64,000 nt of DNA from Streptomyces antimycoticus. GTDB lineage: Bacteria; Actinomycetota; Actinomycetes; Streptomycetales; Streptomycetaceae. The stretch's first letter is position 1. Each line of letters starts with the position of its first letter. Position numbers and translations under genes: made by a program. Shown one piece after another: positions 9,346 through 17,178 of the stretch. Below the pieces are notes generated by a model. The model had not been told where the DNA came from, did not search any database, and saw only the letters and a list, made by a program, of their open reading frames with translations. The stretch lies in NCBI RefSeq assembly GCF_005405925.1, contig NZ_BJHV01000001.1:4526001-4590000 (forward strand), read 5' to 3'.

Positions 9346-10365
9346 CTGCAGACCACCGCCGGCTACGCGATGCTCGTCGACGCCGGGCTGGAGGCCCTGG
9401 AGCAGGCGGACACCGTGGTCATCCCCGGCTGGCAGCCGCCCGGCACACCCGTGCCACCGATCATCACGGCGGCACTGCGGGGTGCCCACCGGCGCGGCGC
9501 GAGGATCGTCGCCATCTGCACGGGGGCCTTCGTCCTCGCTCAGGCCGGACTGCTGGACGGCCGCCGCGCCACCACCGACTGGCGCGACCCGGCCCGGCTC
9601 GCCGCCGCCTTCCCCGAGGTGCGGATGGACCATGACGTGCTCTTCGTGGACCACGGCGACGTGGCGACCAGCGCCGGAACAGGCGCGGGCATCGACCCGT
9701 GCCTTCACCTGGTACGTGCCGACCACGGCGCGGCATACGCCGCCCAGATCGCCCGGAACATGGTCCTGCCGCCGCACCGGGAAGGCAGCCAGCTCCAGTA
9801 CGCCGCACAGCCCGCCCCGGCCAAGGCGGACGAGTCATTGGCACCCGTACTGGAGTGGGCCACCTCCCGGCTCGACACCCGACTGACCCTCGCCCACCTC
9901 GCCGAACGCGCCGGGCTTTCCGGCCGCACCCTCGCCCGGCGGTTCGCCGAACAGCTCGGCACCAGCCCGGGACAGTGGCTGATCGGCCAGCGCATCGACG
10001 CGGCACGGGTATTGCTGGAACAGACCGACCTGCCGGTCGAGGCCATCGCCACCCGCGTCGGACTCACCTCGGCAGTCAACCTGCGCCGCCGCTTCCGGAC
10101 GCATCTGGGCACCACGCCCGGCGCCTACCGACCGACGCACCTTCAGTCGAACCTGATGACGGAGCTGGATCTCAGCGCGCGGCCGCCGCCGCGGTCCGCG
10201 AGGAGCGGCGCGCGCCGCCCGGTCCCGCGTCCCCGGCCACGATGCCCGTCGTCTGGTAGGCGTCCACCGCCTTGCCCGCGGGCCGCCCGCCGGAGACCCG
10301 CTCCGTGCGGACCCACAGCAGCACCTCGTTCGCGCGCTCCCAGCGGCCCAGCCACAGCGCTTTGA
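9341..10365 (+). pseudogene. GlxA-like AraC-family regulator (DJ-1/PfpI + AraC HTH), N-terminus deleted
   Basis: The remnant begins inside the DJ-1/PfpI domain (LQTTAGYAMLVDAGLEALEQADTVVIPG, then AICTGAFVLAQAGLLDGRRATTDWR) and keeps both AraC helix-turn-helix motifs (LTLAHLAERAGLSGRTLARRF and VEAIATRVGLTSAVNLRRRF). About 70 N-terminal residues and the start region are absent. Homology ends near YRPTHLQ at about 10145, and the frame then runs on to 10365 over the opposite membrane-protein gene, so the natural C-terminus may also be damaged. The intact ancestor probably controlled the divergent hydrolase. Confidence 0.8.
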
Positions 10366-10762
10366 CCCACAGCCCGGCGCCGAGCCCCGCCATCAGCATC
10401 CCGCCCGCCGCCGGAACGGCGAAGGACGAGCCCATCGCGGCGAGGAAGGCCAGCAGCAGCCACCACCGCAGGGCGCGTCGGCGCGTCCTTACGGTCACCG
10501 CACGGTCCTGGAGGAAGACCGACTTGCTCGCGCGCGAGGCACCGCGCGCCAACTCCAGATACCGCTTCCTGCGCACCGTGAACACCACGACCGCCGCGAT
10601 CAGGAAGAGCGCCGCCCCGGCGAGCACTCCGATCCGGCGCCCGGTCAGCCCCGGCACCAGCGCTCCGATCCCCGCGGCCAGCACACCCGGCCACCACAGC
10701 CACCCCGCAGGGGCCCTCACGACCACCGCCACCCGTGCCAGCGCATACGCCCCGCGCCCCAC
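10172..10762 (-). CDS. Conserved integral membrane protein, function unknown
   Basis: 196-aa membrane protein. Two pairs of hydrophobic segments (GWLWWPGVLAAGIGALVPG and IGVLAGAALFLIAAVVVF, then LLLAFLAAMGSSFAV and GGMLMAGLGAGLWV) are split by a basic loop, and a cytoplasmic-type tail with arginines follows. GTG at 10762 is preferred because a perfect AGGAGG lies 6 bases upstream; an upstream GTG at 10777 overlaps that Shine-Dalgarno. I do not recognise a named family. Confidence 0.75.
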   Translation of the reverse strand: MGRGAYALARVAVVVRAPAGWLWWPGVLAAGIGALVPGLTGRRIGVLAGAALFLIAAVVVFTVRRKRYLELARGASRASKSVFLQDRAVTVRTRRRALRWWLLLAFLAAMGSSFAVPAAGGMLMAGLGAGLWVKALWLGRWERANEVLLWVRTERVSGGRPAGKAVDAYQTTGIVAGDAGPGGARRSSRTAAAAAR

Positions 10763-10934
10763 GACCGACCTCCTCACCCTGGCGAATCCCTGATGAAATC
10801 CCTGTCGAATCGAGGAATCTAGCCAGGATGCCTGAGAATTGGGTGAGAGGAACGGAGGTTGTCACACAGAGCGGCCCGGAAATCTTGAGCAGCCCAAGAG
10901 CCCCGAGAGCGCCCCGAGAGCCTTCAACCGTGGC

Positions 10935-11960
10935 TCATTCCACGAACAGCCCCCGCTCCGCCGCCTTCGCGTCGAACTCCTCCAGCCGCGCCTGCGCCTC
11001 CGGCAGCGCGTCGCACATCGCCTCCAGCAGCACCCGCCCCAGCAGCATCGGCGCACACGCGGTGTCGAAGGCCAGGCCCGTGCCGACCGCCGCGGGCAGC
11101 AGCAGATCGCTGTGGCGGGCGATCGGGGCGAAGGCGCTGTCGGCGACGGCGACCACGGTCAGGCCCGCCTCCTGGGCGTACTCCAGACCCTCCACGACCT
11201 CCCGCGGATGCCGCGGCAGCGCGAAGCACAGCAGCGCCGTCGCGCCCGCGCGCTTCGCCGCGTCGACGCGGTCGGCGAGCATCGTTCCGCCCTCGTCGAG
11301 CAGCCGCACGTCCGGATGGACCTTGCGCGCGAAGTAGGTGAAGCCGCGCGCCTGCGCGGAGGCGGCGCGCAGCCCGAGGACCAGCAGCGGGCGGGAGTCG
11401 GCGAGCAGCCGGCCGGCCCGGACGACGGGGGCGGGGTCGGCCAGCAGCGCGGCGAGATGGCGCAGATTGTCGATCTCGGACTGCACGGCCTGCTGGTACT
11501 CGTTGTACGACCCCTCGTCCGCCTCCGGCTCGGCGGGGGCGACATCGCGCAGATGCTTGCGCAGTGCCGGATAGCCGTCGAAGCCGAGGGCGACCGCGAA
11601 GCGGGTCACGGACGGCTGGCTGACGCCCGCGAGTTCGGCCAGCTCGACGCTGGAGAGGAACGGCGCGTCCGCGGCCCGCCGCACCATGCAGTGGGCGATC
11701 CGCCGCTGGGTCGGGGTCAGCCGGTGGCCCTCGAAGAGCGCCTGCAGCCGAGCGGCGGTCGAGGCACCGGAAGCGGTCGAGGCGACCGAACCAGTCGAAG
11801 CGCCCGAACCCGTCGTAGCGATCGAGCCGCCCGCGCCATCCGCACCGGCGGAGCCACCCGCCCCCACCGAGACCCCCGGCGGCGCCACCGCGACCTCCTC
11901 GGCCGCGGGCGCCATCCGAGCACCGCTCACCCCGTCGCTCACCCCATTGTCCGTACTCAT
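10935..11960 (-). CDS. RpiR/MurR-family transcriptional regulator (HTH + SIS)
   Basis: 341-aa regulator. A low-complexity Ala/Ser/Gly/Thr N-terminus (residues 1-70) precedes the HTH_6 domain (RLTPTQRRIAHCMVRRA...LAELAGVSQPSVTRFAVALGFDGYPALRKHL) and a C-terminal SIS domain (VLGLRAASAQARGFTYFARKV...LLCFALPRHPREVVEG...ADSAFAPIA). SIS domains usually bind a phosphosugar, but RpiR proteins also control other catabolic clusters. ATG 11960 has AGGAGG 5 bases upstream. It follows the ammonia-lyase-like gene by about 30 bp on the same strand and probably regulates it and the divergent importer. Confidence 0.9.
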   Translation of the reverse strand: MSTDNGVSDGVSGARMAPAAEEVAVAPPGVSVGAGGSAGADGAGGSIATTGSGASTGSVASTASGASTAARLQALFEGHRLTPTQRRIAHCMVRRAADAPFLSSVELAELAGVSQPSVTRFAVALGFDGYPALRKHLRDVAPAEPEADEGSYNEYQQAVQSEIDNLRHLAALLADPAPVVRAGRLLADSRPLLVLGLRAASAQARGFTYFARKVHPDVRLLDEGGTMLADRVDAAKRAGATALLCFALPRHPREVVEGLEYAQEAGLTVVAVADSAFAPIARHSDLLLPAAVGTGLAFDTACAPMLLGRVLLEAMCDALPEAQARLEEFDAKAAERGLFVE

Positions 11961-11991
11961 CGCGTCCTCCTGACCCTCGTACCCTCGTCCC

Positions 11992-13518
11992 TCATACCCC
12001 CGCCAGCCGGTCGAGCAGGCGCGCGGCCACCGCCACATCCTCCGTCAACGGCCGGTCCTCCATCCGGGGATCGAGCACTTCCGACGCCATGGCGAAGGCG
12101 ACACCGGCCGGGAGCTCCGGGTCCGGTTCCAGACCGCGCTGACGCAACGCCCGTACGGCCGCGACAAGTTCGCAGCCCAGCACCAGCCGGTAGTGGTCGG
12201 CGACGCGGAGCGTCTGGCGGGCGCCGAGCGAGGCGAAGCTGGCCTGTTCCTCGACACCGCGGGAGAGCACGGCATGCCCCAGCGAGGCGGGGTGGGAGAC
12301 CGCGCGCATCTCGCCGAGGGCGGCCCCCGCCGCGTATTCGAGGATCATCACGCCCGAGCTGGCGGGCGCGGCGTCGCCGAGGAAGGGGCGCAGCCGGGTG
12401 AAGTCGGGTTCGCTGAGCGCGGCGAGCCGGGCCGTGGAGAGCCGGGCGGTCTGCAGCGCGGCGAGCCGGAAGGCGTCCAGGGCGAGGGCGGCGTGCGCGG
12501 CGTAGAAGTTGCCGTGGTGGTAGGCGGCCTCGTCGGCGGAGCTGATCAGCGGGTTCTCGGTGGCCGCGTTGAAGTCGACGGTCAGCACCCGCTCCAGCGC
12601 CTCCGCCGCGTCCAGCGCCGGTCCGTGGATCTGCGGCAGACAGCGGAAGCCGTACGGGTCCTGTATGCGCCCGAGCGGCGGGGTGGGCCGGGCCGGGGCG
12701 CCGAGCAGGGCGCGCATCCGGGCGGCGGCCTCGACGGAGCCGGGGTGCGGCCGGGCGGCGTGCACGGGTTCGGCGTACGCCTCGTACGACCCGCCGACCG
12801 CGATCAGCGAGAGCGCGGCCACCGAGAGCGAGGCGGACAGCAGCCGCTGCAGCTCGGCGAGGGCGAGCGCGGACTGGCCGAGGGTGAGGGCGTTGCTGCT
12901 GATGAGCGCGAGGGCGTCGTTGCTGTCGAGCACGATCGGGTCGGGGGCGCGACGGCCCGGGGCGACCTCGGTGAGGTCCCAGGGGTGCTCGCCGACGAGC
13001 GCGAGACCGGTCTGGGCGAGCGCGGCGAGGTCCCCGGTGCCGACCGCGCCGTATTCGTTGATCACCGGGTGGGCGCCGCTGTCGAGCCCCTCGACGAGCG
13101 CGGTGACGACGGCGGGGCGCAGCCCGGCGCCGCCCGCCAGCAGCTGATTGGCGCGGACGGTCATCATGGCGCGCACCTCGCGCGCGGGCAGCGGTGCGCC
13201 GATCGCGCCGGCGTGGCTGCGCAGCAGCCGCAGCCCGTGGTCGGAGTCGGCCGGGCCGACGTCCTCGGTACGGTTGGCGCCCACGCCGGTGCTCCGGCCG
13301 TAGACGCGGCCGGTGGCGGCCAGCCGATCCGCGGTCTCCCAGGCGCGCTCGGCCAGGGCGAGCGCGGTCGGGTCGGGCGCCGCGGGCCGGCTGATGCGGT
13401 CGGCCAAGCGGGCGATATCGACGACGCGTAGGCTCCGGCCGTCCAGTGTGATCCGCTGAGCTGTGCCGCCTGTGCCCTCGGCCGCCGCGGCATCAGCATC
13501 CAGCATGTGAGACAACAT
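11992..13518 (-). CDS. Aromatic amino acid lyase (HAL/PAL family) paralogue with altered MIO motif
   Basis: 508-aa member of the histidine/phenylalanine ammonia-lyase family. Family landmarks are YGRSTGVGANR (catalytic-Tyr loop), QDPYGFRCLPQIHG, DFNAATENPL, HHGNFYAAH and GVEEQAS. The MIO-forming segment is unusual: canonical G-x-x-G-(A/C)-S-G-D-L is here GAVGTGDLAAL, with Thr161 in place of Ser and one residue fewer. Authentic HutH is encoded separately at 59312-60856. ATG 13518 has GAGAGGGG 9 bases upstream. It is divergent from a betaine-type importer and followed by an RpiR gene. The substrate may be a histidine derivative such as a betaine; that is inference. Confidence 0.82.
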   Translation of the reverse strand: MLSHMLDADAAAAEGTGGTAQRITLDGRSLRVVDIARLADRISRPAAPDPTALALAERAWETADRLAATGRVYGRSTGVGANRTEDVGPADSDHGLRLLRSHAGAIGAPLPAREVRAMMTVRANQLLAGGAGLRPAVVTALVEGLDSGAHPVINEYGAVGTGDLAALAQTGLALVGEHPWDLTEVAPGRRAPDPIVLDSNDALALISSNALTLGQSALALAELQRLLSASLSVAALSLIAVGGSYEAYAEPVHAARPHPGSVEAAARMRALLGAPARPTPPLGRIQDPYGFRCLPQIHGPALDAAEALERVLTVDFNAATENPLISSADEAAYHHGNFYAAHAALALDAFRLAALQTARLSTARLAALSEPDFTRLRPFLGDAAPASSGVMILEYAAGAALGEMRAVSHPASLGHAVLSRGVEEQASFASLGARQTLRVADHYRLVLGCELVAAVRALRQRGLEPDPELPAGVAFAMASEVLDPRMEDRPLTEDVAVAARLLDRLAGV

Positions 13519-13594
13519 CCAGGGCAACCCCTCTCAAAACGCCCATTCCGGGCCAGCCGCCAGGGCACTTCGTCCACATCGCGAGCAGAAGTAA

Positions 13595-13679
13595 CCGGTG
13601 ATTAACGCAAACCTCTTGACTTCTATTCACTCGACTATGACTGTGCATGACTATATGCAGACAGGGCAAGGGGAAGCGG
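13595..13679. promoter_or_regulatory. Divergent promoter/operator region of lyase-like gene and ABC importer
   Basis: On the plus strand TTGACT at 13616 resembles a -35 box. Downstream is ATGACT, then TGCATGACTATATGCA (arms TGCAT and ATGCA), immediately before the importer's Shine-Dalgarno AGGGGAAG. The motif TATGACT also occurs in the hutU promoter (ATATGACTAGTCA at 3551). A regulator, possibly the RpiR protein encoded at 10935, may bind here. Confidence 0.4.
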
Positions 13680-14869
13680 ATGATCAGCTTCAAGGACGTC
13701 AGTAAGCACTACCCGAACGGCACCACAGCCGTGGACCGACTCAGCCTCGAACTCCCGGAAGGGGGCATCACGGTTCTTGTCGGCTCGTCGGGCTGCGGCA
13801 AGACCACCACCCTCCGCATGGTCAACCGCATGGTCGAGCCGAGCAGCGGCACGGTGAGCGTGGCGGGGCGTGATGTCCTCGCGGCGGACGCCGCCGAGCT
13901 GCGGCGCGGGATCGGCTATGTGATCCAGCAGGCCGGGCTCTTCCCGCACCGTACGATCCTCGACAACATCGCCACCGTCCCGCTGCTGCTGGGCTGGGGC
14001 CGCCGCAAGGCGCGGGCCCGCGCGGCCGAGCTGCTGGAGCTGGTCGGGCTGCCCGGCGACTCCGGCAAGCGCTATCCGCACCAGCTCTCGGGCGGTCAGC
14101 AGCAGCGCGTCGGGGTCGCCCGCGCGCTGGCCGCCGATCCGCCGGTGCTGTTGATGGACGAGCCGTTCGGCGCGGTCGACCCGGTCGTACGGACCCAGCT
14201 CCAGAACGAGCTGCTGCGGCTGCAGAGCGAGCTGCGCAAGACGGTCGTCTTCGTCACCCATGACATCGACGAGGCGGTACGGCTCGGCGACCGCATCGCG
14301 ATCTTCCGCACCGGCGGCCATCTCGTCCAGTGCGCACCCCCCGCCGAGCTGCTGGCGAGCCCCGCCGACGACTTCGTGGCGGGCTTCCTGGGCGCCGAGC
14401 GCGGGCTGAAGCTGCTCTCCCTGTCCACCCTCGGGACCTGCCACAGGAGCCCGTCCCCGCCGATGGGGACCGCTGGCGGCTGGTCACCTCCGAGCGCGGT
14501 GAGCCGCTGGGCTGGCGCGACACCGAGGGGCCGGAGGGCGACCGGGCGCCACTGCTGCCGGTGCGGGCGCTGCGGGACGGCGATTCGCTGCTCACCGCCC
14601 TGGACGAGTCGCTGGCCTCCCCCGCCGGCCTGGTGGCCCGCGTGGACGCCGACGGCGTCCTGACCGGGGTCACCGGGCGCGCGCGGATACACGAGTTCGC
14701 GGGACGCCGCCACGCGGAGGCGGGCCGCGCGGCGGCCCTCAAGAACGCCACGGAAGCCGCCGAAGCCTCCCGGGCCGCCGAGACCCGTGGCGAAGCCGAC
14801 GACGAGGGCACCCAGGGCTCCGCGGGCTCCGACGACACCCCGGCCTCCGACCCGAGCGTGACCGCATGA
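13680..14869 (+). pseudogene. Betaine-type ABC importer ATPase (OpuBA/ProV-like), frameshifted in this sequence
   Basis: ATPase of the quaternary-amine/osmoprotectant importer class. It has Walker A GSSGCGKTT, the Q-loop, signature LSGGQQQRVGVARALA, Walker B VLLMDEPFGAVDP and the switch His in FVTHDIDEA. A C-terminal extension with CBS-like character (WRLVTSERGEPLGW...GLVARVDADGVLTGVTG) is read in another frame. The frame changes at about 14433-14435, where one more G gives STLGDLPQEPV, so a base is probably missing from the sequence. ATG 13680 has AGGGGAAG upstream. The stop overlaps the permease start (ATGA), so the operon continues. Confidence 0.85.
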
Positions 14870-15507
14870 CCGTCGACTGGGGCTGGTTCCCCGATCACCA
14901 AAGCGACCTGGTCACGCTCACCCTCGACCACCTCTCCACCGCCGTCCCCGCCGTCCTCTTCGGCCTGCTGATCGCGCTGCCGCTGGCCGTCATCGCCCAC
15001 CGGGTGCGCGCCCTGCGCGGACTCCTCCTCGGGCTCTCGAACATCCTGTTCACGATCCCGTCCATCGCGATCTTCGTCCTGCTGCTGCCGATCACCGGCC
15101 TCACCCGCACCACCGCCATCACCGGCCTGACCATCTACACCCTGGTCGTGCTGCTCCGGAACACCGTCGAGGGGCTCGACAGCGTCCCCACCAAGGTCCG
15201 CGAGGCGTCCACCGCGATGGGCGCCCGTCCGCTGCGCACCCTGCTCACCGTCGAGCTGCCGCTCGCCTTCCCGGTGATCATGGCGGGCGTACGGGTCGCC
15301 ACGGTGATGGCGATATCCCTGGTCAGCGTGGCCAGCTACATCGGGTACGGCGGTCTCGGCCAGCTGTTCACCGACGGCTTCCAGCGCAACTACCCCACCC
15401 CCGTCGTGGCCGGGGTCCTCCTGTCCCTGCTGCTCGCGCTGGTCGCGGACGCCGTGCTGGTCACCATCCAGTGGCTGTGCACCCCGTGGCTGAGGAGGCG
15501 TGCCTGA
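14866..15507 (+). CDS. Betaine-type ABC importer permease 1 (OpuBB/OpuCB-like)
   Basis: 213-aa inner-membrane permease with about five or six transmembrane segments. It carries the BPD_transp EAA loop (REASTAMGARPLRTLLTVELPLAFPVIMAGVRVATVMAI) and the FTIPSIAIFVLLLPITGLTR segment typical of OpuCB/OpuCD. The start overlaps the ATPase stop and the next permease begins 1 bp after its stop, so the subunits are co-translated. The imported compound cannot be read directly; the class imports glycine betaine, choline, proline or histidine betaines. Confidence 0.9.
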   Translation: MTVDWGWFPDHQSDLVTLTLDHLSTAVPAVLFGLLIALPLAVIAHRVRALRGLLLGLSNILFTIPSIAIFVLLLPITGLTRTTAITGLTIYTLVVLLRNTVEGLDSVPTKVREASTAMGARPLRTLLTVELPLAFPVIMAGVRVATVMAISLVSVASYIGYGGLGQLFTDGFQRNYPTPVVAGVLLSLLLALVADAVLVTIQWLCTPWLRRRA

Positions 15508-15508
15508 C

Positions 15509-16186
15509 ATGATCGAACTGCTCAAGGACCTCCTCCGCTGGCTGACCAGCGGCTCCCAGTGGTCCGGGACCGACGGCATCGGGACCCGCCTCCTGGAACA
15601 CCTCCAGTACTCGCTGCTGGCCACCCTGGTCGCCGCCGCCATCGCCCTCCCGGTCGGGCTGCTCATCGGCCACACCGGACGCGGCGCGTTCCTCGCCATC
15701 AACCTCTCCGGCTTCGGGCGGGCACTGCCCACCGTCGGCCTGGTCACCCTGGTCTTCCTGGCCAGCGGGCTGAGCATGTGGCCGGTGTACATCTCGCTGG
15801 TCGCCCTCGCGGTCCCGGTGATCGTCACCAATACGTACGCGGGCATGGCCGCCGTCGACCCCGAGGTCCGGGACGCGGCGCGGGGCCAGGGCATGCGCTG
15901 GTACCAGGTGCTGTTCCAGGTCGAACTGCCCCTCGCGCTCCCGCTGATCATGACCGGGCTGCGGCTGGCCTGCGTCCAGGTCGTCGCCACCGCCACCATC
16001 GCCGCGTACGTCAGCTTCGGCGGGCTCGGCCGCTACGTCTTCGACGGGCTCGCCCAGCGCGATCTCGTGCAGGTGCTGGGCGGGGCCGTGCTGGTCGCCG
16101 TGCTGGCCATCGCCCTGGACCTGGCGCTGGCCGGAGTGCAACGCCTGCTGTTCCGCAACCGCCCCCCGCGCGCCCACGCGCACTGA
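15509..16186 (+). CDS. Betaine-type ABC importer permease 2 (OpuBD/OpuCD-like)
   Basis: 225-aa second permease of the importer. The EAA loop reads RDAARGQGMRWYQVLFQVELPLALPLIMTGLRLA, followed by TIAAYVSFGGLGRYVFDGLAQRD. Hydrophobic segments such as YSLLATLVAAAIALPVGLLIG and VGLVTLVFLASGLSMWPVYISLVALAVPVIV span the membrane. ATG 15509 is chosen over GTG 15500 because GAGGAGG lies 10 bases before it and the GTG would touch the Shine-Dalgarno. With permease 1 it forms the membrane heterodimer. Confidence 0.9.
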   Translation: MIELLKDLLRWLTSGSQWSGTDGIGTRLLEHLQYSLLATLVAAAIALPVGLLIGHTGRGAFLAINLSGFGRALPTVGLVTLVFLASGLSMWPVYISLVALAVPVIVTNTYAGMAAVDPEVRDAARGQGMRWYQVLFQVELPLALPLIMTGLRLACVQVVATATIAAYVSFGGLGRYVFDGLAQRDLVQVLGGAVLVAVLAIALDLALAGVQRLLFRNRPPRAHAH

Positions 16187-16223
16187 CGTCACCGACTCAC
16201 TCCGGATCCGAGGAGAGCACCCC

Positions 16224-17162
16224 ATGAACCGCAGGAAACTGCTCGGCGGCCTGCTCGCCGGCGCCTCCGTACCCGCGCTGGCCGCCTGTAGCGGCGGCGT
16301 CACCTCGCTCAAGGGCGACGGCGGCAGCGGCGGCTCGGGCGGCGGCAGCAGCCTGGGCGGCCTGGTCATCGGCACCGCCAACTTCACCGAGAACCAGCTG
16401 CTGGGCTATCTCTACGCCGAGGCGCTGAAGGGCGCGGGCATCAAGACGAGCGTGCGGCCCAACCTCGGCTCCCGCGAGATCGTCATCCCCGCCCTCCAGC
16501 AGGGCGATATCGATCTGCTCCCCGAGTACCAGGGCAATCTGCTGCTCCACTTCGACGACAAGGCTCCCCAGACCGAGGCCGGGGACCTCCAGAACGCCCT
16601 CACCGTCGCCCTCCCCAGCGGCCTGGAAGCCCTGTCGTACGCGGCCGCCGAGGACAAGGACGTCTTCTGCGTCACCCATGAGACCGCGCAGAAGCACGGT
16701 CTGCGCAGCTTCGCCGACCTCGCCAAGCAGAACGGCAAGCTGGTCTTCGGCGGCCCGGCCGAGGACAAGAAGCGCGTGGTCGGCCTGGTGGGCCTCAAGG
16801 ACCGCTACGGCGTGACCTTCAAGGAGTTCAAGGCCCTCGACGCCTCCGGCCCCCTGGTCAAGGGCGCGTTGAAGAAGGGCGATGTCGACGTCGCCAACCT
16901 CTTCTCCACCGACCCCGACATCGAGGCCAACGACTGGGTGATCCTCGCCGACCCCAAGGCCCTCATCCCCGCCCAGCACATCGTGCCCGTCGTCCGCTCC
17001 GCCAAGGCCGACACCAAGGTCCGCAAGGCCCTGGCCCGCCTGGGCGGCGCCCTCACCACCCAGGAACTGGCCCGGCTCAACAAGCTGGTGAGCAACGACA
17101 AGAAGGACCCGGACCGGGTCGCCGCCGACTGGGCCGCCAAGAACGGCCTCACCAAGAAATAG
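16224..17162 (+). CDS. Betaine-type ABC importer substrate-binding lipoprotein (OpuBC/OpuCC-like)
   Basis: 312-aa lipoprotein. MNRRKLLGGLLAGASVPALAAC gives a Tat-like signal with lipobox LAAC, then a Gly/Ser linker. The OpuAC-type domain shows IGTANFTENQLLGYLYAEALKGAGI, LGSREIVIPALQQGDIDLLPEYQGNLL and a C-terminal ALARLGGALTTQELARLNKLV. It captures the substrate outside the membrane and hands it to the two permeases. GAGGAGAG precedes the ATG. The pocket residues cannot be assigned by eye, so betaine, choline, proline or histidine-derived ligands all remain possible. Confidence 0.9.
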   Translation: MNRRKLLGGLLAGASVPALAACSGGVTSLKGDGGSGGSGGGSSLGGLVIGTANFTENQLLGYLYAEALKGAGIKTSVRPNLGSREIVIPALQQGDIDLLPEYQGNLLLHFDDKAPQTEAGDLQNALTVALPSGLEALSYAAAEDKDVFCVTHETAQKHGLRSFADLAKQNGKLVFGGPAEDKKRVVGLVGLKDRYGVTFKEFKALDASGPLVKGALKKGDVDVANLFSTDPDIEANDWVILADPKALIPAQHIVPVVRSAKADTKVRKALARLGGALTTQELARLNKLVSNDKKDPDRVAADWAAKNGLTKK

Positions 17163-17178
17163 CGGCAGGAGCACCCTT

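Noticed and set aside
11992..13518. Calling this gene hutH
   Set aside because: The MIO motif is altered and a canonical HutH is encoded at 59312-60856; the label would imply histidine ammonia-lyase activity without support.
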